From: Rhizopus sp. PT2906
Lineage: Eukaryota; Mucoromycota; Mucoromycetes; Mucorales; Rhizopodaceae
Length of the DNA: 51,100 bases
Reading direction: 5' to 3'
Assembly: GCA_025529335.1 (NCBI GenBank)
Contig: JAMYHX010000306.1
Span: 1 to 51,100, forward strand
Part shown: in pieces, positions 33,794 through 44,524 of the stretch
Layout: every line of letters begins with the position of its first letter
Position numbering within the stretch: position 1 is the first letter of the stretch
The notes under the pieces: model-generated
Seen by the model: the letters and a program-made list of their open reading frames with translations, nothing else
The model's database searches: none
Told to the model about the DNA's origin: nothing
Position numbers and translations under genes: made by a program

Positions 33794-34612
33794 TTAAATG
33801 AACTGACCTGCCCAATGCTCTACAGGAAAGCGAAAAGGCAATTGGCCAAAGTTTACTTGAACCACGCCTGGTCCGTCTATGCCAACGGATGGGAAATAGT
33901 AGTGTCTGGTTAGATTCCAGAAGGCAGTATCAATCATTTGACCATTCTTTGTAAAGTAGACACGTCCTGACTCTGGACAGTACCCACAGCCAACAGTATC
34001 ACCTCGTCCCCAGCTTGGTCCAAACGCTTGTCCACCCGTTGCATCGTCACAAAACTTGTGGCCATCGTCACTATGATAGCCGACAGAAAACTTATTCCAG
34101 CCTGGCATACGGAAGATAGGATAGGGTCGTGTGGTCAGACCGATGGCAACAACCGCATCTTTACTCACATCTTCGACAGTGATTTCAAAATAATGTTGTG
34201 TTTGCTGTCTGTATTCTGATCCGTATTCCTCCAGCGTTAAAAACGGGTGAGATCCCTGTGCGGTCACATCGTGGTCCGGGATGACCTGTCTCAGTTGTGG
34301 CCAAAATCGAATCCTGTGTTGACTGTCTGTGATAAACGCCTGTCCTTGTGGGTGGCGGTAGAGTGCATTTGTCTGTGGTTCATTATCGATATGCATCACT
34401 CGTAGAAACCCATGTTGACGGACTTGGTCGACTTTATCTGTGGGAAAACAATCTATTTGAGATGAAAAGGCCTGGATGAACATTTCACCTCTTTCATACG
34501 AATCGATTGTCGCGTCCTTGTATTTGCCGTATTGGTAGACAGCGTTATCGTTTGTTTGTAGAGCATGGTCATAGCTCGGTGGTTCTTCTTCAAAATCTTT
34601 ATTGTTGGACAT
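33794..34612 (-). CDS. SPRY-domain protein with PPxY motif (Ssh4/Ear1-like Rsp5 adaptor)
   Basis: Single exon of 272 aa. PPSY at residues 11-14 fits a WW-domain ligand of the Nedd4-family E3 Rsp5. The rest is a SPRY/B30.2 domain: HYFEITVEDVSKDAVVAIGL, YPIFRMPGWNKFSVGYHSDD, GRGDTVGCGYCPESGRVYFT, DTAFWNLTRHYYFPSVGI. This combination resembles yeast Ssh4 and Ear1, which recruit Rsp5 to membrane cargo for endosomal/vacuolar sorting. Those yeast proteins have a transmembrane helix; none is seen here, so this copy may be soluble or peripheral. Codon use is strong and the start context clean. Confidence 0.85.
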   Translation of the reverse strand: MSNNKDFEEEPPSYDHALQTNDNAVYQYGKYKDATIDSYERGEMFIQAFSSQIDCFPTDKVDQVRQHGFLRVMHIDNEPQTNALYRHPQGQAFITDSQHRIRFWPQLRQVIPDHDVTAQGSHPFLTLEEYGSEYRQQTQHYFEITVEDVSKDAVVAIGLTTRPYPIFRMPGWNKFSVGYHSDDGHKFCDDATGGQAFGPSWGRGDTVGCGYCPESGRVYFTKNGQMIDTAFWNLTRHYYFPSVGIDGPGVVQVNFGQLPFRFPVEHWAGQFI

Positions 34613-34822
34613 TATTTATAAAAAGCAAAGAAAAAGAAAAACTGCTGAGCACTTTTTTTTTTCTTTTATTCTTTAAGAGAGAAACTGCAACTGAAAGAAA
34701 AGAGAGAAAGAGGAGGGCTAAAGTCACAACCGTAAAAAATAATTTATTAATATAAAATGAGTAGATGTGATTACGCATGTTGAGGTGTATATTATATATG
34801 TAAAGTGAATATATGTTATATG

Positions 34823-36135
34823 TTAGCTTAGGTGAGTAGTAGAAGAAGAAGATGGTGGTAGTGGTGGAGGATGTTCAGCAATGGCACTTTTTTGAATATC
34901 TGCTAAGCTTTTGACACGAGTGAACCGACCAGCATGTTTCACAGAGGTACCATCTTCTTCCAGCTGTCTTTGCAGTAATGCCTCGCCTAATCTTCTTCTT
35001 TTCAGCTCTTCCTCTTCTTCGTCCACTGGCATGTTGGCTCTAAATGGGTCATATGTCTCATTGTTATAAGTCGTCGGGCGAGATGCGATGCTGGACTCTG
35101 CCATGGGAACACTGTCTGTTGAACGATAGCCCATGATGGGAGCCTGAGAATTCATTGATGTTGTGTCAAGGAGGAGCTTTTCATTATTGATTTTGGCAGC
35201 ATTGAGGCCCGCCTCGTTTCCACGATTATTGTTGTTATTATTGTTACTGGCGTCAGTAGCTGTGATGATGGGTAGGAGTTTATTGTTCTTTTTGCTTTTA
35301 CGTGAAATAATAGTTGTCCAAATGAGTGCTGCTGCACCGCAAATAAGAGCAATGACAGCAATAACAATCACAGCAATGGCCCATCCCGGCAATGGATTGG
35401 AAGATGAGGTTGCACTGCCGTTTAAATTGCTGCCATTACTGTTGCTGTTTGAGCCAGTGGATGGTGAAGTTGAATTCTTTGGCTTATTATTATTACTGAG
35501 GTTGGGCGATGCTATTTCTGTAAAAAGAAATAAAGATAAGAAACATCAAAGGTAAACGTGTATCAAACTTTACGAGTTACGGTAAAGTTAAATGGTCGAG
35601 GAAATTGGCTGTTTGGATCTGATAGTTCTACGGTCACATTAGCTGTAGAAGGTAAATAAAATCCATACATGGTAATGTTTTGGTTTGTTGACGATGGTTT
35701 CAGGAACCAAGAATCATCTACTGTGACTTGAATGCCTCCTGCTAGTGTATTGAGGTTGGAGTAGTTTTTGACGTTGACATATGCATAATTAATTATATTA
35801 TATAGATAAAGATTCAAAGAGTCCTAAATAAATCTAATCAGACATTTTCCCCCTATGTAAATAAAGAATATTTTACTGCATTAACATAAAATGGATTACT
35901 AAACAACAAAAAAGTAAGAAAGAAAGAAAAGAAAAAAGGGTTAGTAAAGGGGGTACTACACACACATACACATATACATAATGTATTTTTACTTGTATTT
36001 CCAAATAAAATAGTGAGTGGATCCATTTACCCAAACATCAGATGGTCCTGGTAAGCAAGCAGATATTTCATTAGGTTCTTTCGAACATGCTTCAACTAGA
36101 CTTGTAAAATCTTGGTTGCTGTCAGTTTCTTCCAT
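34823..36135 (-). CDS. Single-pass membrane glycoprotein with disordered cytosolic tail
   Basis: Exons 36135-35993, 35898-35877 (22 nt), 35823-35574, 35517-34823; 369 aa. The N-terminal ~165 residues contain ACLPGPSDVWVNGSTHYFIW, then YNNPFYVNADSLNLYLYN and a beta-rich region with many N-x-S/T sites, likely a luminal or extracellular lectin-like domain. A Ser/Asn linker leads to one transmembrane helix (WAIAVIVIAVIALICGAAAL), a Lys-rich stop-transfer signal and a long cytosolic tail with Asn runs and a proline-rich end (HPPPLPPSSSS). No classical signal peptide precedes the first domain. The 22-nt exon is needed to keep phase and completes YNNPFYVNA. Function unknown; a wall- or surface-sensor-like role is inference. 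Confidence 0.68.
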
Positions 36136-39100
36136 TTTTTAACAAGAAAGAGAAGAAAAGAGAAAGAAAGAGAGAGAGAGAGAGAGAAGAGCAGGTTTAA
36201 AAATAGAAAAAGATGTGGTGTTTGAATATAAATGCTTTTGTGACCAGCAATAAAAATAAATAAATTAGAAGGAAAAAGAGATTAAGAGAAAAGGAAGGCT
36301 CTCTCTCTTTTTTGTATTCAAGGAGAAATAAATTAAAGGGAAATGATTTGTTAACACTTTATATATCTTAATCTTTCCCCCGGTTAAATGTAATAGTAAA
36401 ATGATGCTTGTGCTGTATGACAGAATACGGGGAAAAAAAAAGTAGCTGAAGCACTTAAAACTCCACTCGTGATATATGTATATTCTTTATCCTCTTTCCT
36501 TTATACAATTATGTCGATATATGCTTTAATTGGACTGCCTCTAATGAACGTGATCTCTTAGTAAATACTCTAAAAGCATAATAAGATCAATAGGATTATT
36601 TGTGATATAATGAAAGATAGCTGAGTTTCTAAATCAAATTGTACCTTTAAAGAGTTGGAATCGTGGCTTTTTTAATATCAGCCGCTGAATAATTGACAAG
36701 CATTTTCTTGCTAGAAAAAGTAACCACTGGTCACTTCTTTTTCATCAAATGTTGTATTTATATTGAATCCAAAACTAAGATCATCAATCTCATCCCCCCC
36801 CTTCAGTTCCTTCCCTCTATTTGATTTTAGCTTTAAGCAAACAAGCCTACATAAAAAAGAGTTAAGTTTAGGAACCAATTTGCCATGTGTTGTATTTGTA
36901 AGATAAAGAAAAATGTTCATCAAAGCATATTGAATCTACTTTTTGCTTATACTTTAGGTCCCTTTCTCAACATGGTATGATACCTTCAATCACCAAGTTG
37001 CTCATGACATCATTAACTTTGGACTTGGTAATGTGTGTAGGATATATTGCTATATGACTTGAAAGAGCTAACTTGACTGTTGGCATGAGCTATTTGATAA
37101 AAATTGATTTTTTTTATTGAGACTATTGACAAAGTACCTAATTCTGATAGACGTGAAAACATAAGCAATCGACCTCCATCGCAACGTCCATCGGAGAAAC
37201 CGAGTGCCAACGATGCTGAATTGTTGATAAGTAACAAACAATCTTTTTTGTCATCAGCAGCCTTCCTTTCGTAAACAGTTTCTAGAATGATAATACCCAT
37301 CCACTAAATTATTGAACTGATTATGGAAAGCTAAGGTGTGGCAGATTATGAACGCATTTAAGAAACAAACAGTCCAATTCGCGGACAAGTGCAGATAATT
37401 ACACAAACTTGTCTTTCAGCACTCGTGGTATATTAAATGCATCATCGTAATGATCTCTTTGTGTCATTGAAAACATTAGATATACCGTATTTGACGCAAC
37501 CGAGGCCTCGCCAGGATTGGTTTAATATCTATTAAACCTTTACAACTTGTTATTTATTAGCTTTCTGTTTCTTTTCGATCAATAAACAGAATGTATTTTT
37601 ATCAACACATGACTCACCATGAATTGTATTATCGTCCGCTATAAACGTTGATAATGCTAATGCTCCACAAGTTCAAGAACGCAAATGATAAGGGCACAGT
37701 TGAGCTTAACCGATTGGCAGTTTGTCATATCGCTGCCGAGGCTCGAAAATAGATGCGTCGGAACATACAAGAAAGTCAATCGGGTTTGTACAAGGAAGAG
37801 CTATGATCAGTCTTGGCAAAAATGAGTATTAATAATGCAGATAACCACAAATTGTTGTTGTAAATTCAAACAACATAATATTACGTTACAACCAATACAA
37901 CCTAGTACTATTGATTTATGGCTAAAGAAAATTATGCAAGATGTAGACGTTGATAGAGGTGCCTTTTCGGTGCATTCACTCAAACCATGCTGCAGGCACG
38001 AAAACGAACCATTAAAGCTTTCGTGTTGAATGTCAGAGATTATAAATTGCTGTGTTTTGTTTACAGGTGCCTCAACTAGTAAACTATGCATGTAACTTAC
38101 TTGTATCAATAAGGAGCACTTGTTAAACCTCAACCCACTTTATTTTTAAAACGTGACAACTTAATCTGGAATAACTGCAAAGCAACGTGGCTTCATATCA
38201 CTCTTGTGTGCGTCTCTACCAGATGCCTGTATAGCCACCCAGCGTATCACAATTTTCTCTTTTTATATCCTTTGCTTCTGTGAATGGCGACTTTATCCTT
38301 TTTGTAGCCTCTTTTCTCCAAAAATTATATGAACCCTTTAAACATACTTGTAAACGTGGCCCCCCTTTTTTTTTCTTGACTTGATCTTTTAAAGACCGCG
38401 CCAACCCGTGTTACATTTGATGCTTTAGAAGCCATATTCACCCTGAGGTCTTTGTTCCCCCCAAAAAAAGCTACAAGGAATAACTTTATGAGCGCAAAAA
38501 AAGGTGATAAAAATTCGTCAAGGATACACAAGGTGCATTGATTTCCTCTCTTCACAATGGTAAGTTGACTTTCAAGCGTTACAAATTTTGACATTTACGT
38601 TGAGTAAACATGAATGCGCACATTATTAAAAAATATCGCGCATATTTTATGTAAAATATGTTACAAGAGGCATACCATGACAACGGCTTTCTTACAGGCG
38701 TTGAGGATAGGGTGATCCTATTCAAACAGTCTCTTGACTAACATTTTAACTCATCCCCACAGCTAGTATGTACACGTAATATACAAACAGAATCAGAAAA
38801 AAATCAAAAAGCAGTAAAGAGTGTTTATCTAAACTTTAAAAATAAGCATTTTGGCTGGATCTCAGAACTTCATCATCATGTGAATTGTCTGCGTGATTTT
38901 CTTGTTTACACCATTATCAAATGGACGCGTTGACTTGTCAGAAGAATGATCGACAAGGGCTTAAGGGATTCATAGCATGGCTCATCTATTATTTGCTAAC
39001 ATGTTGTGCTACTACTTAAGTTCAAATATATAAAATAAGCTACGTCATATGATTCCCAAAACAGTTCAAACAGAAAGACAGAGAGAAAGAGAGAGAGAGG

Positions 39101-40049
39101 ATCTCTCTTGTGTAGTCTATTTATGAAAGGAAAATATGATGTTTTAAGCTCTGTGTCAATTGTAACCATCAGTGACCCGTATATGCATTTTCCATATGAT
39201 TTTTTAGTAAGGGATTTGCTTCATCGCGGTAATAGCACTGGTACTACTTGTCGAAAGAGGAATATAGTCCTTCCGTTTATTCTAGACATTATTGCCTTGT
39301 AAGAGACAGGGTAGGACAAAAGAGTAATAAAAGAAAAGGAAGAGAGGCCCGTGTGTATCAGTTTGGTTTCCATGACATCAAAGATATTCAAAAGAGTCAT
39401 GCAAATAATAAACAGAAATAAAATAGATGCTGGCAGACAAAAAGAGTAAAGATCGATAAGACTTTGTTGTACAAAAAGAGCTAATTAGGAAAGAGCAAGT
39501 GGAGTATGTCTATATTTATACAGTTTGAATAAATCCGGCTATATCATATCATCACCTGAAAATGGAGGGTAGCAACTAATTGGTTGCACAAGGTAACTGT
39601 GCGTTCCTTGTGTGCCATCATGCGATCATGATGAACTATTGAAAGATGGATTGATGTGGCCTAGATTGGTTCATAAAAAGAGGAATGATGAGTGTAGTAT
39701 GAAGATAAAAACATATCTTTATTGTAAAAAGAAAGGAAGAAAGAGAAGGAGAGAAAGAGAGAAAGATAGGGTATGGAGTAAATGTAAAGGGCATAGTGAT
39801 AAATTTCTTTTTAAAAAAGAGAGGAGAGCTTTTGAACTTTTAAGCCTAAGGTGAATCCATCTTTTTTTTGCGTAAAATAAATAATAATAATGATAACAAT
39901 AGCAATAATGATTTTTTTTTGAATGTCTAATGATATTTTTTTTTCTTGGTTAATGTTGTAGAAAGCTTCCTTATTTTTCTGTTTTAATGGTCTAAATGAC
40001 AAATATGATAAATGGCTTGCATAAACAAACAATAATGAAGGTTACTTAC
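36136..40049. other. 3.9 kb gene-poor region
   Basis: AT-rich, with many stops in all frames. A tyrosine-recombinase relic lies at 37835-38029. Weak open frames near 37013-37300 (minus), 38216-38594 (minus), 39108-39302 and 39612-39854 (plus) have no start, splice or family support. The interval looks like decayed mobile DNA. Confidence 0.45.
37835..38029 (+). mobile_element. Tyrosine-recombinase relic (DIRS/Ngaro/Crypton type)
   Basis: The open frame contains LQPIQPSTIDLWLKKIMQDV, then DRGAFSVHSLKPCCRH. This matches the block of eukaryotic-transposon tyrosine recombinases that reads P-I-x-x-x-T-I-x-x-W-L, then G-V-D, then F-S-x-H-S-x-R. The Arg after HS, a catalytic residue, is Lys here, and the frame ends soon after, so the element is dead. 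The remaining recombinase, reverse transcriptase and terminal repeats could not be found with confidence. Confidence 0.5.
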
Positions 40050-40158
40050 GACTTGATCGGCTGCAATCTGGACACCAACTTGTTTCATAATACCTTCGAT
40101 GAGTAAGACAGTAGCTTTTACCACGACTACAGTATACGAGAGTGGGTTGTGATTCCAT
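40050..40158 (-). CDS. First exon of a small Cys-rich protein
   Basis: Starts at ATG 40158 and reads MESQPTLVYCSRGKSYCLTH, then RRYYETSWCPDCSRSS, ending at a GTAAGT donor at 40050 (phase 1). The four Cys and one His spacing suggests a small zinc-binding knuckle. The next exon is uncertain: the acceptor at about 40017 (TGCAAG, giving a 46-aa protein) and one at about 39978 (leading into a hydrophobic Ile-rich helix) both keep frame. No family recognised. Coding quality is good for this exon only. Confidence 0.4.
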
Positions 40159-42014
40159 ATTATTATTATAATACTTTTTTATTGTTGTAAGAAAGAAATA
40201 AAAAAGAGAGGGAGGCAAAGATTATCCTTCTAATATTTATAAGTGGCTTTTGGTTCCTCTTGTGAAACGAATTATGGGTGTGAAAAAAGGAAAAGGCCTG
40301 TTTTTTTTTGTTTTTCTTCTTTTCCTTTCAAACACCATCAGTCGATCATGGGAACAAAAATTCATTAGCTTTAATCAATCCTGCACTTTCCCTTTTGCTT
40401 ACGTACTTGGTCTTAAAAGTAAAGAAAAAAAAATAATAGAGTGAACAGAGGCAGCCCCGTGATAGACGTTACATGTAAAATGCTTTTCTGTGTTCAAGCG
40501 GAATTTCTTTCTTTTAAGCTTGACTAAAAATGAAACGATTTATTTAGCACCTGAATTGAGTCATTTTCGTATCTGTTACCTATTCTTTTGCTTTCATTCG
40601 TTCAAATGAGTCTATGGAAATACGATGGAATTAAGAATAAAGGAAAAGCAAAGGAAGAAAGAAAGGAAGGAAATTAAAAAAGGAAATTGGAGATATTGGT
40701 CTGAGCGTTTTCTGCCTGTTTACTAGAGTAACTATTTATCAGAGTGTGACTATGAGTCCTATCTACGGGTTTTCTTCAAATGCTATGACTCATTATCTTG
40801 ACTATTTCGTTTACAGTAAGAGGCTACTAGAGTATCTTGTATGATTTATTTGATGTCATAGCAGATTGACATCAATAAAGAAAATGCCCAAGGCCGTACC
40901 TTACTCGCTTAGTTAAATGCTTCCTTTTAAGCGTTATAACAGCAGGTAGAATCATTTTTTGATGGATAGCCTTTACACATTTTACTTACATTTAACTATA
41001 TTTGCTTGATTATCTCAATAAATGTCGATTTTATATCTTGTATGTTTTATGAAAACAAAAAAATATAAAAAAGGATGTACGTGATAGTGTAACCTTTAAA
41101 AAAAGGTACCAGCCAAAGAAAAAAAAAAAAAAAAAGACACAATAGAAATGAGCGTGCGTGGTAGCAATCTTAGAACAAACAGGTCTACCCGTGATATCAA
41201 CATACTACTCCGCTATTATCACACCAAGCTTTTTAAAGATGTACAAAGATGCTCTTCTTTTCTTTCCATTTTTGCTTGTGTATAAATTTAGAAGTCAACT
41301 TCACCCATATCTTCCTTTATCAAGTAATTTCCATTCATAGTAAGCAATCATTGAGCCCAGGTGATGAAGCTGTGAGTAACATCGTAAATCACAGGAAACT
41401 CTTTTCACTGAAAAAAATACTTGTGAAGAGAAAAGATCTTGTACAAAATTTTCCTCTTTTTACTATTATTGGGTCGTTTATTTTAGCCTTTTTCTTATTA
41501 ACCTTTTTTTTTTCTGTTGGTTGTCATAAACACGAATCATAATGCAGCAAAATCCACATAGTCAACTCTTTTCCCTGATAAACCGTCTTTGGTCTAAAAT
41601 GAAACTATAGTTTTGATCCTTCCCCCAACAGCCAACAAAATTTTGTACACGGATAGTCAACTGTTCAACTGACGGCCTTGATTAGAACAAAAAAATTTTT
41701 TTGAGACTTAATAGCCATAGGACACATTGACATGGAAAGAATACGTGCTTCGTCTACACCACTCCTGGCACATTCGTCCTTGAGCCACACTACTTTAGTA
41801 ATTCAAATTAGACTTTGTAAACTATTTTCCTTGGTTAAACAGCTGTTGATAATGTGCTTAAGTATCAAGTGCTCTCTTTCTATCCTGAGTGATTACTTTA
41901 TGAGGGAATGTTATCTCAAAAGAGCCATCTTGCCTTGGCCACAAAGATAAAATGAATTGTTTATGCGAAGAAAAAAGGAGAAACATAATCCCGCCCTGAC
42001 TTGAACCAAATCAA
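40159..42014. other. Intergenic upstream of leuA
   Basis: 1.9 kb of AT-rich DNA with no supported gene. One perfect Gcn4/AP-1-type palindrome (ATGACTCAT) occurs at 40785-40793, far from any start. The open frames around 41158-41542 and 41732-41950 look like chance readings. Confidence 0.45.
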
Positions 42015-42202
42015 CCAATAGAATCAACTCTTTGACTGAGTCACAAATAAGCAAGAGGCAAGGATGAATCTGTTTGGTCGGATATGCAAATTGACAGTGA
42101 GAGGATCAAGAGGAATAAAAAAGGACTAGTTTGAGATTGACCAATCAATGGAGCTTATAGATTGAGTCAAAATAAACACTTATGCTTTAGATTCTATATA
42201 AA
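42015..42202 (+). promoter_or_regulatory. leuA promoter with two Gcn4-type sites, CCAAT and TATA
   Basis: TGAGTCA at 42037-42043 and again at 42163-42169 are reverse complements of the TGACTCA site bound by Gcn4/Cpc1 bZIP activators of amino-acid biosynthesis. CCAAT boxes lie at 42015-42019 and about 42141-42145. TATATAAA at 42195-42202 is 73-80 nt before the ATG. General amino acid control of leuA is therefore likely. No Leu3-type CCGG-N4-CCGG site was seen. Confidence 0.65.
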
Positions 42203-42274
42203 AAAAAATAGACTTTTTCCTTTTTCTCATTATCTTTTCTTACATTTACTTCTTTTTTTTTTCTTAAAACTATA

Positions 42275-44524
42275 ATGGCTCGCACACTCTATGATAAAGT
42301 ATGGGACGATCACGTCATCGATCGTCAAGAGGACGGTACCTGTTTAATCTATATCGATAGACATCTTGTTCATGAAGTGACCAGTCCTCAAGCATTCGAA
42401 GGGCTTCGTAACGCAAACCGACCTGTCCGTCGACCCGACTGCACACTTGCTACCGTCGATCACAACATCCCCACAACTCCTCGAAAGAACTTCAAGAACA
42501 TCTCGACCTTCATCAAAGAAGCCGATTCAAGAACCCAGTGCGAGACTTTGGAACACAATATTAAAGAATTTGGCCTTACTTACTTTGGTATGGAAGATGC
42601 TCGTCAAGGTATTGTGCACGTCATTGGTCCTGAACAAGGATTTACCCTTCCTGGCACTACCGTCGTCTGCGGCGACTCACACACCTCAACACATGGTGCA
42701 TTTGGCGCACTTGCCTTTGGTATTGGTACTTCTGAAGTAGAACATGTACTTGCTACGCAAACTCTCTTGCAAAAGAAATCAAAGAATATGCGAATCCGTG
42801 TACAAGGCGAGCTCTCACCCGGCGTTACTTCTAAGGATGTTGTTCTTCACATTATTGGTGTCATCGGTACTGCCGGCGGTACCGGCTGTGTCATCGAGTT
42901 CTGTGGTGATGCGATCAGAGCTTTGTCAATGGAATCAAGAATGTCTATCTGTAACATGTCAATCGAAGCAGGCGCGCGTGCGGGTATGATTGCTCCTGAT
43001 GAAATTACCTTTGAATACCTTCGTCAAAAGCCTTTGGCCCCCAAGGGTGAAGAATGGGACCGTGCTGTAGCTTATTGGAAGACGCTTCGATCAGACCCAG
43101 ATGCTGTCTATGATATCACTGTGGACATTAACGCGGCCGATATCGCTCCTACTGTCACATGGGGTACAAGTCCTCAGGATGTGGCTCCAATCACTGGTAA
43201 AACTCCAGATCTTGATGCAATCACAGATCCTGCTCGTCGCTTAGCCGTCCAGCGTGCCTTGGATTATATCGGTATTGCTCCCAATACGCCATTGGAAGGA
43301 GTTAAGATTGACAAGGTATTTATCGGAAGTTGTACCAATTCACGTATCGAGGATCTTCGTGCTGCTGCAGCTGTTGTCAAAGGTAAGCGTGTTGCTGAAT
43401 GGGTTGATGCCATGGTTGTTCCTGGCTCTGGTTTGGTCAAGCTTCAGGCAGAGCGTGAGGGGCTAGACAAGATCTTTACGGATGCTGGTTTTGATTGGAG
43501 AGAAGCAGGCTGTTCTATGTGTCTTGGCATGAATCCCGATCAATTGAAGCCTGGTGAACGTTGTGCGTCTACTTCCAACCGTAACTTCGAAGGTCGACAA
43601 GGTGCTGGAGGTCGTACTCATCTCGTTAGTCCTGCTATGGCTGCCGCTGCTGGTATCAAGGGCTGCCTTACCGATGTGCGTCAATTGGATGTGTCTCCTA
43701 TTCCAGGTCCTAGAAGTGAAAGCCCTCGTCAGGAAGTGATTCCTGAAGATGATAGTATCTCTGCTAAAGCCTCTGAAATTCCTGAAGACACAAGCCCCGT
43801 TGTTCGCGCTCCTCCTTCTTTAGATGGTCAAGCTTCAGGTGGCATGCCCAAGTTCACCACTCTCAAGGGTTATGCGGCTCCTCTCGATATCTCCAACGTC
43901 GATACCGATATGATCATTCCCAAACAGTTCCTCAAGACGATCAAGCGTACAGGTCTCGGTAGTGCTCTCTTTTACCATCTTCGTTACGATACTCAGACTG
44001 GCGCTGAGAATCCCAACTTTGTCCTCAATCAAGAACCCTTCCGTCAAGCTCGCATCCTCGTCTGTACAGGTCCTAACTTTGGCTGTGGTAGCAGTCGTGA
44101 ACACGCTCCTTGGGCTTTCAACGATTTTGGTATTCGCTGTATCTTAGCTCCTAGTTTTGCTGACATTTTCTTCAATAACTGCTTCAAGAATGGCATGCTT
44201 CCTCTTGTTCTTCCTCAAGATCAATTAGAAGCTATTGCTGCCGAAGCCAAGAAGGGCGCAGAAATCGAAGTTGATCTCGTCAATCAGGTCGTCCGTTATC
44301 CTCAAGGTGAAGTTAAGTTTGAGGTTGAAGCCTTCCGCAAGCATTGTCTTATTAATGGATTGGATGACATTGGATTAACGATGCAAAAGTCAGACAAGAT
44401 TGCTCAATTTGAAGCTAAGCGTACTCAAACATGGCCTTGGTTAGACGGAAAGGAATATAAAGGAAGGGCTACAAAGATTGAGGTCAATGGTCAGCATAAT
44501 CAAAAGGTTAAGATTGATTGGTAG
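42275..44524 (+). CDS. leuA: 3-isopropylmalate dehydratase (alpha-isopropylmalate isomerase)
   Basis: Intronless, 749 aa, the fused large+small subunit form found in fungi. It isomerises 2- to 3-isopropylmalate in leucine synthesis. The large domain has VDHNIPTT, VVCGDSHTSTHGAFGALAFG and the 4Fe-4S ligands Cys353 (IGSCTNSR), Cys413 and Cys416 (CSMCLGM). A Ser/Pro/Glu-rich linker (about 475-520) joins the swivelling domain with TDMIIPKQFLK and GCGSSREHAPWAF. Codon use is strongly biased, as for a well-expressed gene. The name leuA follows Mucor, where this gene is a standard auxotrophic marker; yeast calls it LEU1. TATA and Gcn4-type sites lie upstream. Confidence 0.97.
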   Translation: MARTLYDKVWDDHVIDRQEDGTCLIYIDRHLVHEVTSPQAFEGLRNANRPVRRPDCTLATVDHNIPTTPRKNFKNISTFIKEADSRTQCETLEHNIKEFGLTYFGMEDARQGIVHVIGPEQGFTLPGTTVVCGDSHTSTHGAFGALAFGIGTSEVEHVLATQTLLQKKSKNMRIRVQGELSPGVTSKDVVLHIIGVIGTAGGTGCVIEFCGDAIRALSMESRMSICNMSIEAGARAGMIAPDEITFEYLRQKPLAPKGEEWDRAVAYWKTLRSDPDAVYDITVDINAADIAPTVTWGTSPQDVAPITGKTPDLDAITDPARRLAVQRALDYIGIAPNTPLEGVKIDKVFIGSCTNSRIEDLRAAAAVVKGKRVAEWVDAMVVPGSGLVKLQAEREGLDKIFTDAGFDWREAGCSMCLGMNPDQLKPGERCASTSNRNFEGRQGAGGRTHLVSPAMAAAAGIKGCLTDVRQLDVSPIPGPRSESPRQEVIPEDDSISAKASEIPEDTSPVVRAPPSLDGQASGGMPKFTTLKGYAAPLDISNVDTDMIIPKQFLKTIKRTGLGSALFYHLRYDTQTGAENPNFVLNQEPFRQARILVCTGPNFGCGSSREHAPWAFNDFGIRCILAPSFADIFFNNCFKNGMLPLVLPQDQLEAIAAEAKKGAEIEVDLVNQVVRYPQGEVKFEVEAFRKHCLINGLDDIGLTMQKSDKIAQFEAKRTQTWPWLDGKEYKGRATKIEVNGQHNQKVKIDW

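Noticed and set aside
37013..37300. Minus-strand frame with a faint RNase H-like look (CLLLINNSASLAL)
   Set aside because: Too short and divergent, and in the opposite orientation to the tyrosine recombinase relic; no second conserved block.
41990..42020. Reverse-strand GGTTCAAGTC resembling a tRNA B box
   Set aside because: T-stem bases do not pair and no acceptor stem can be drawn; it lies in the leuA promoter.
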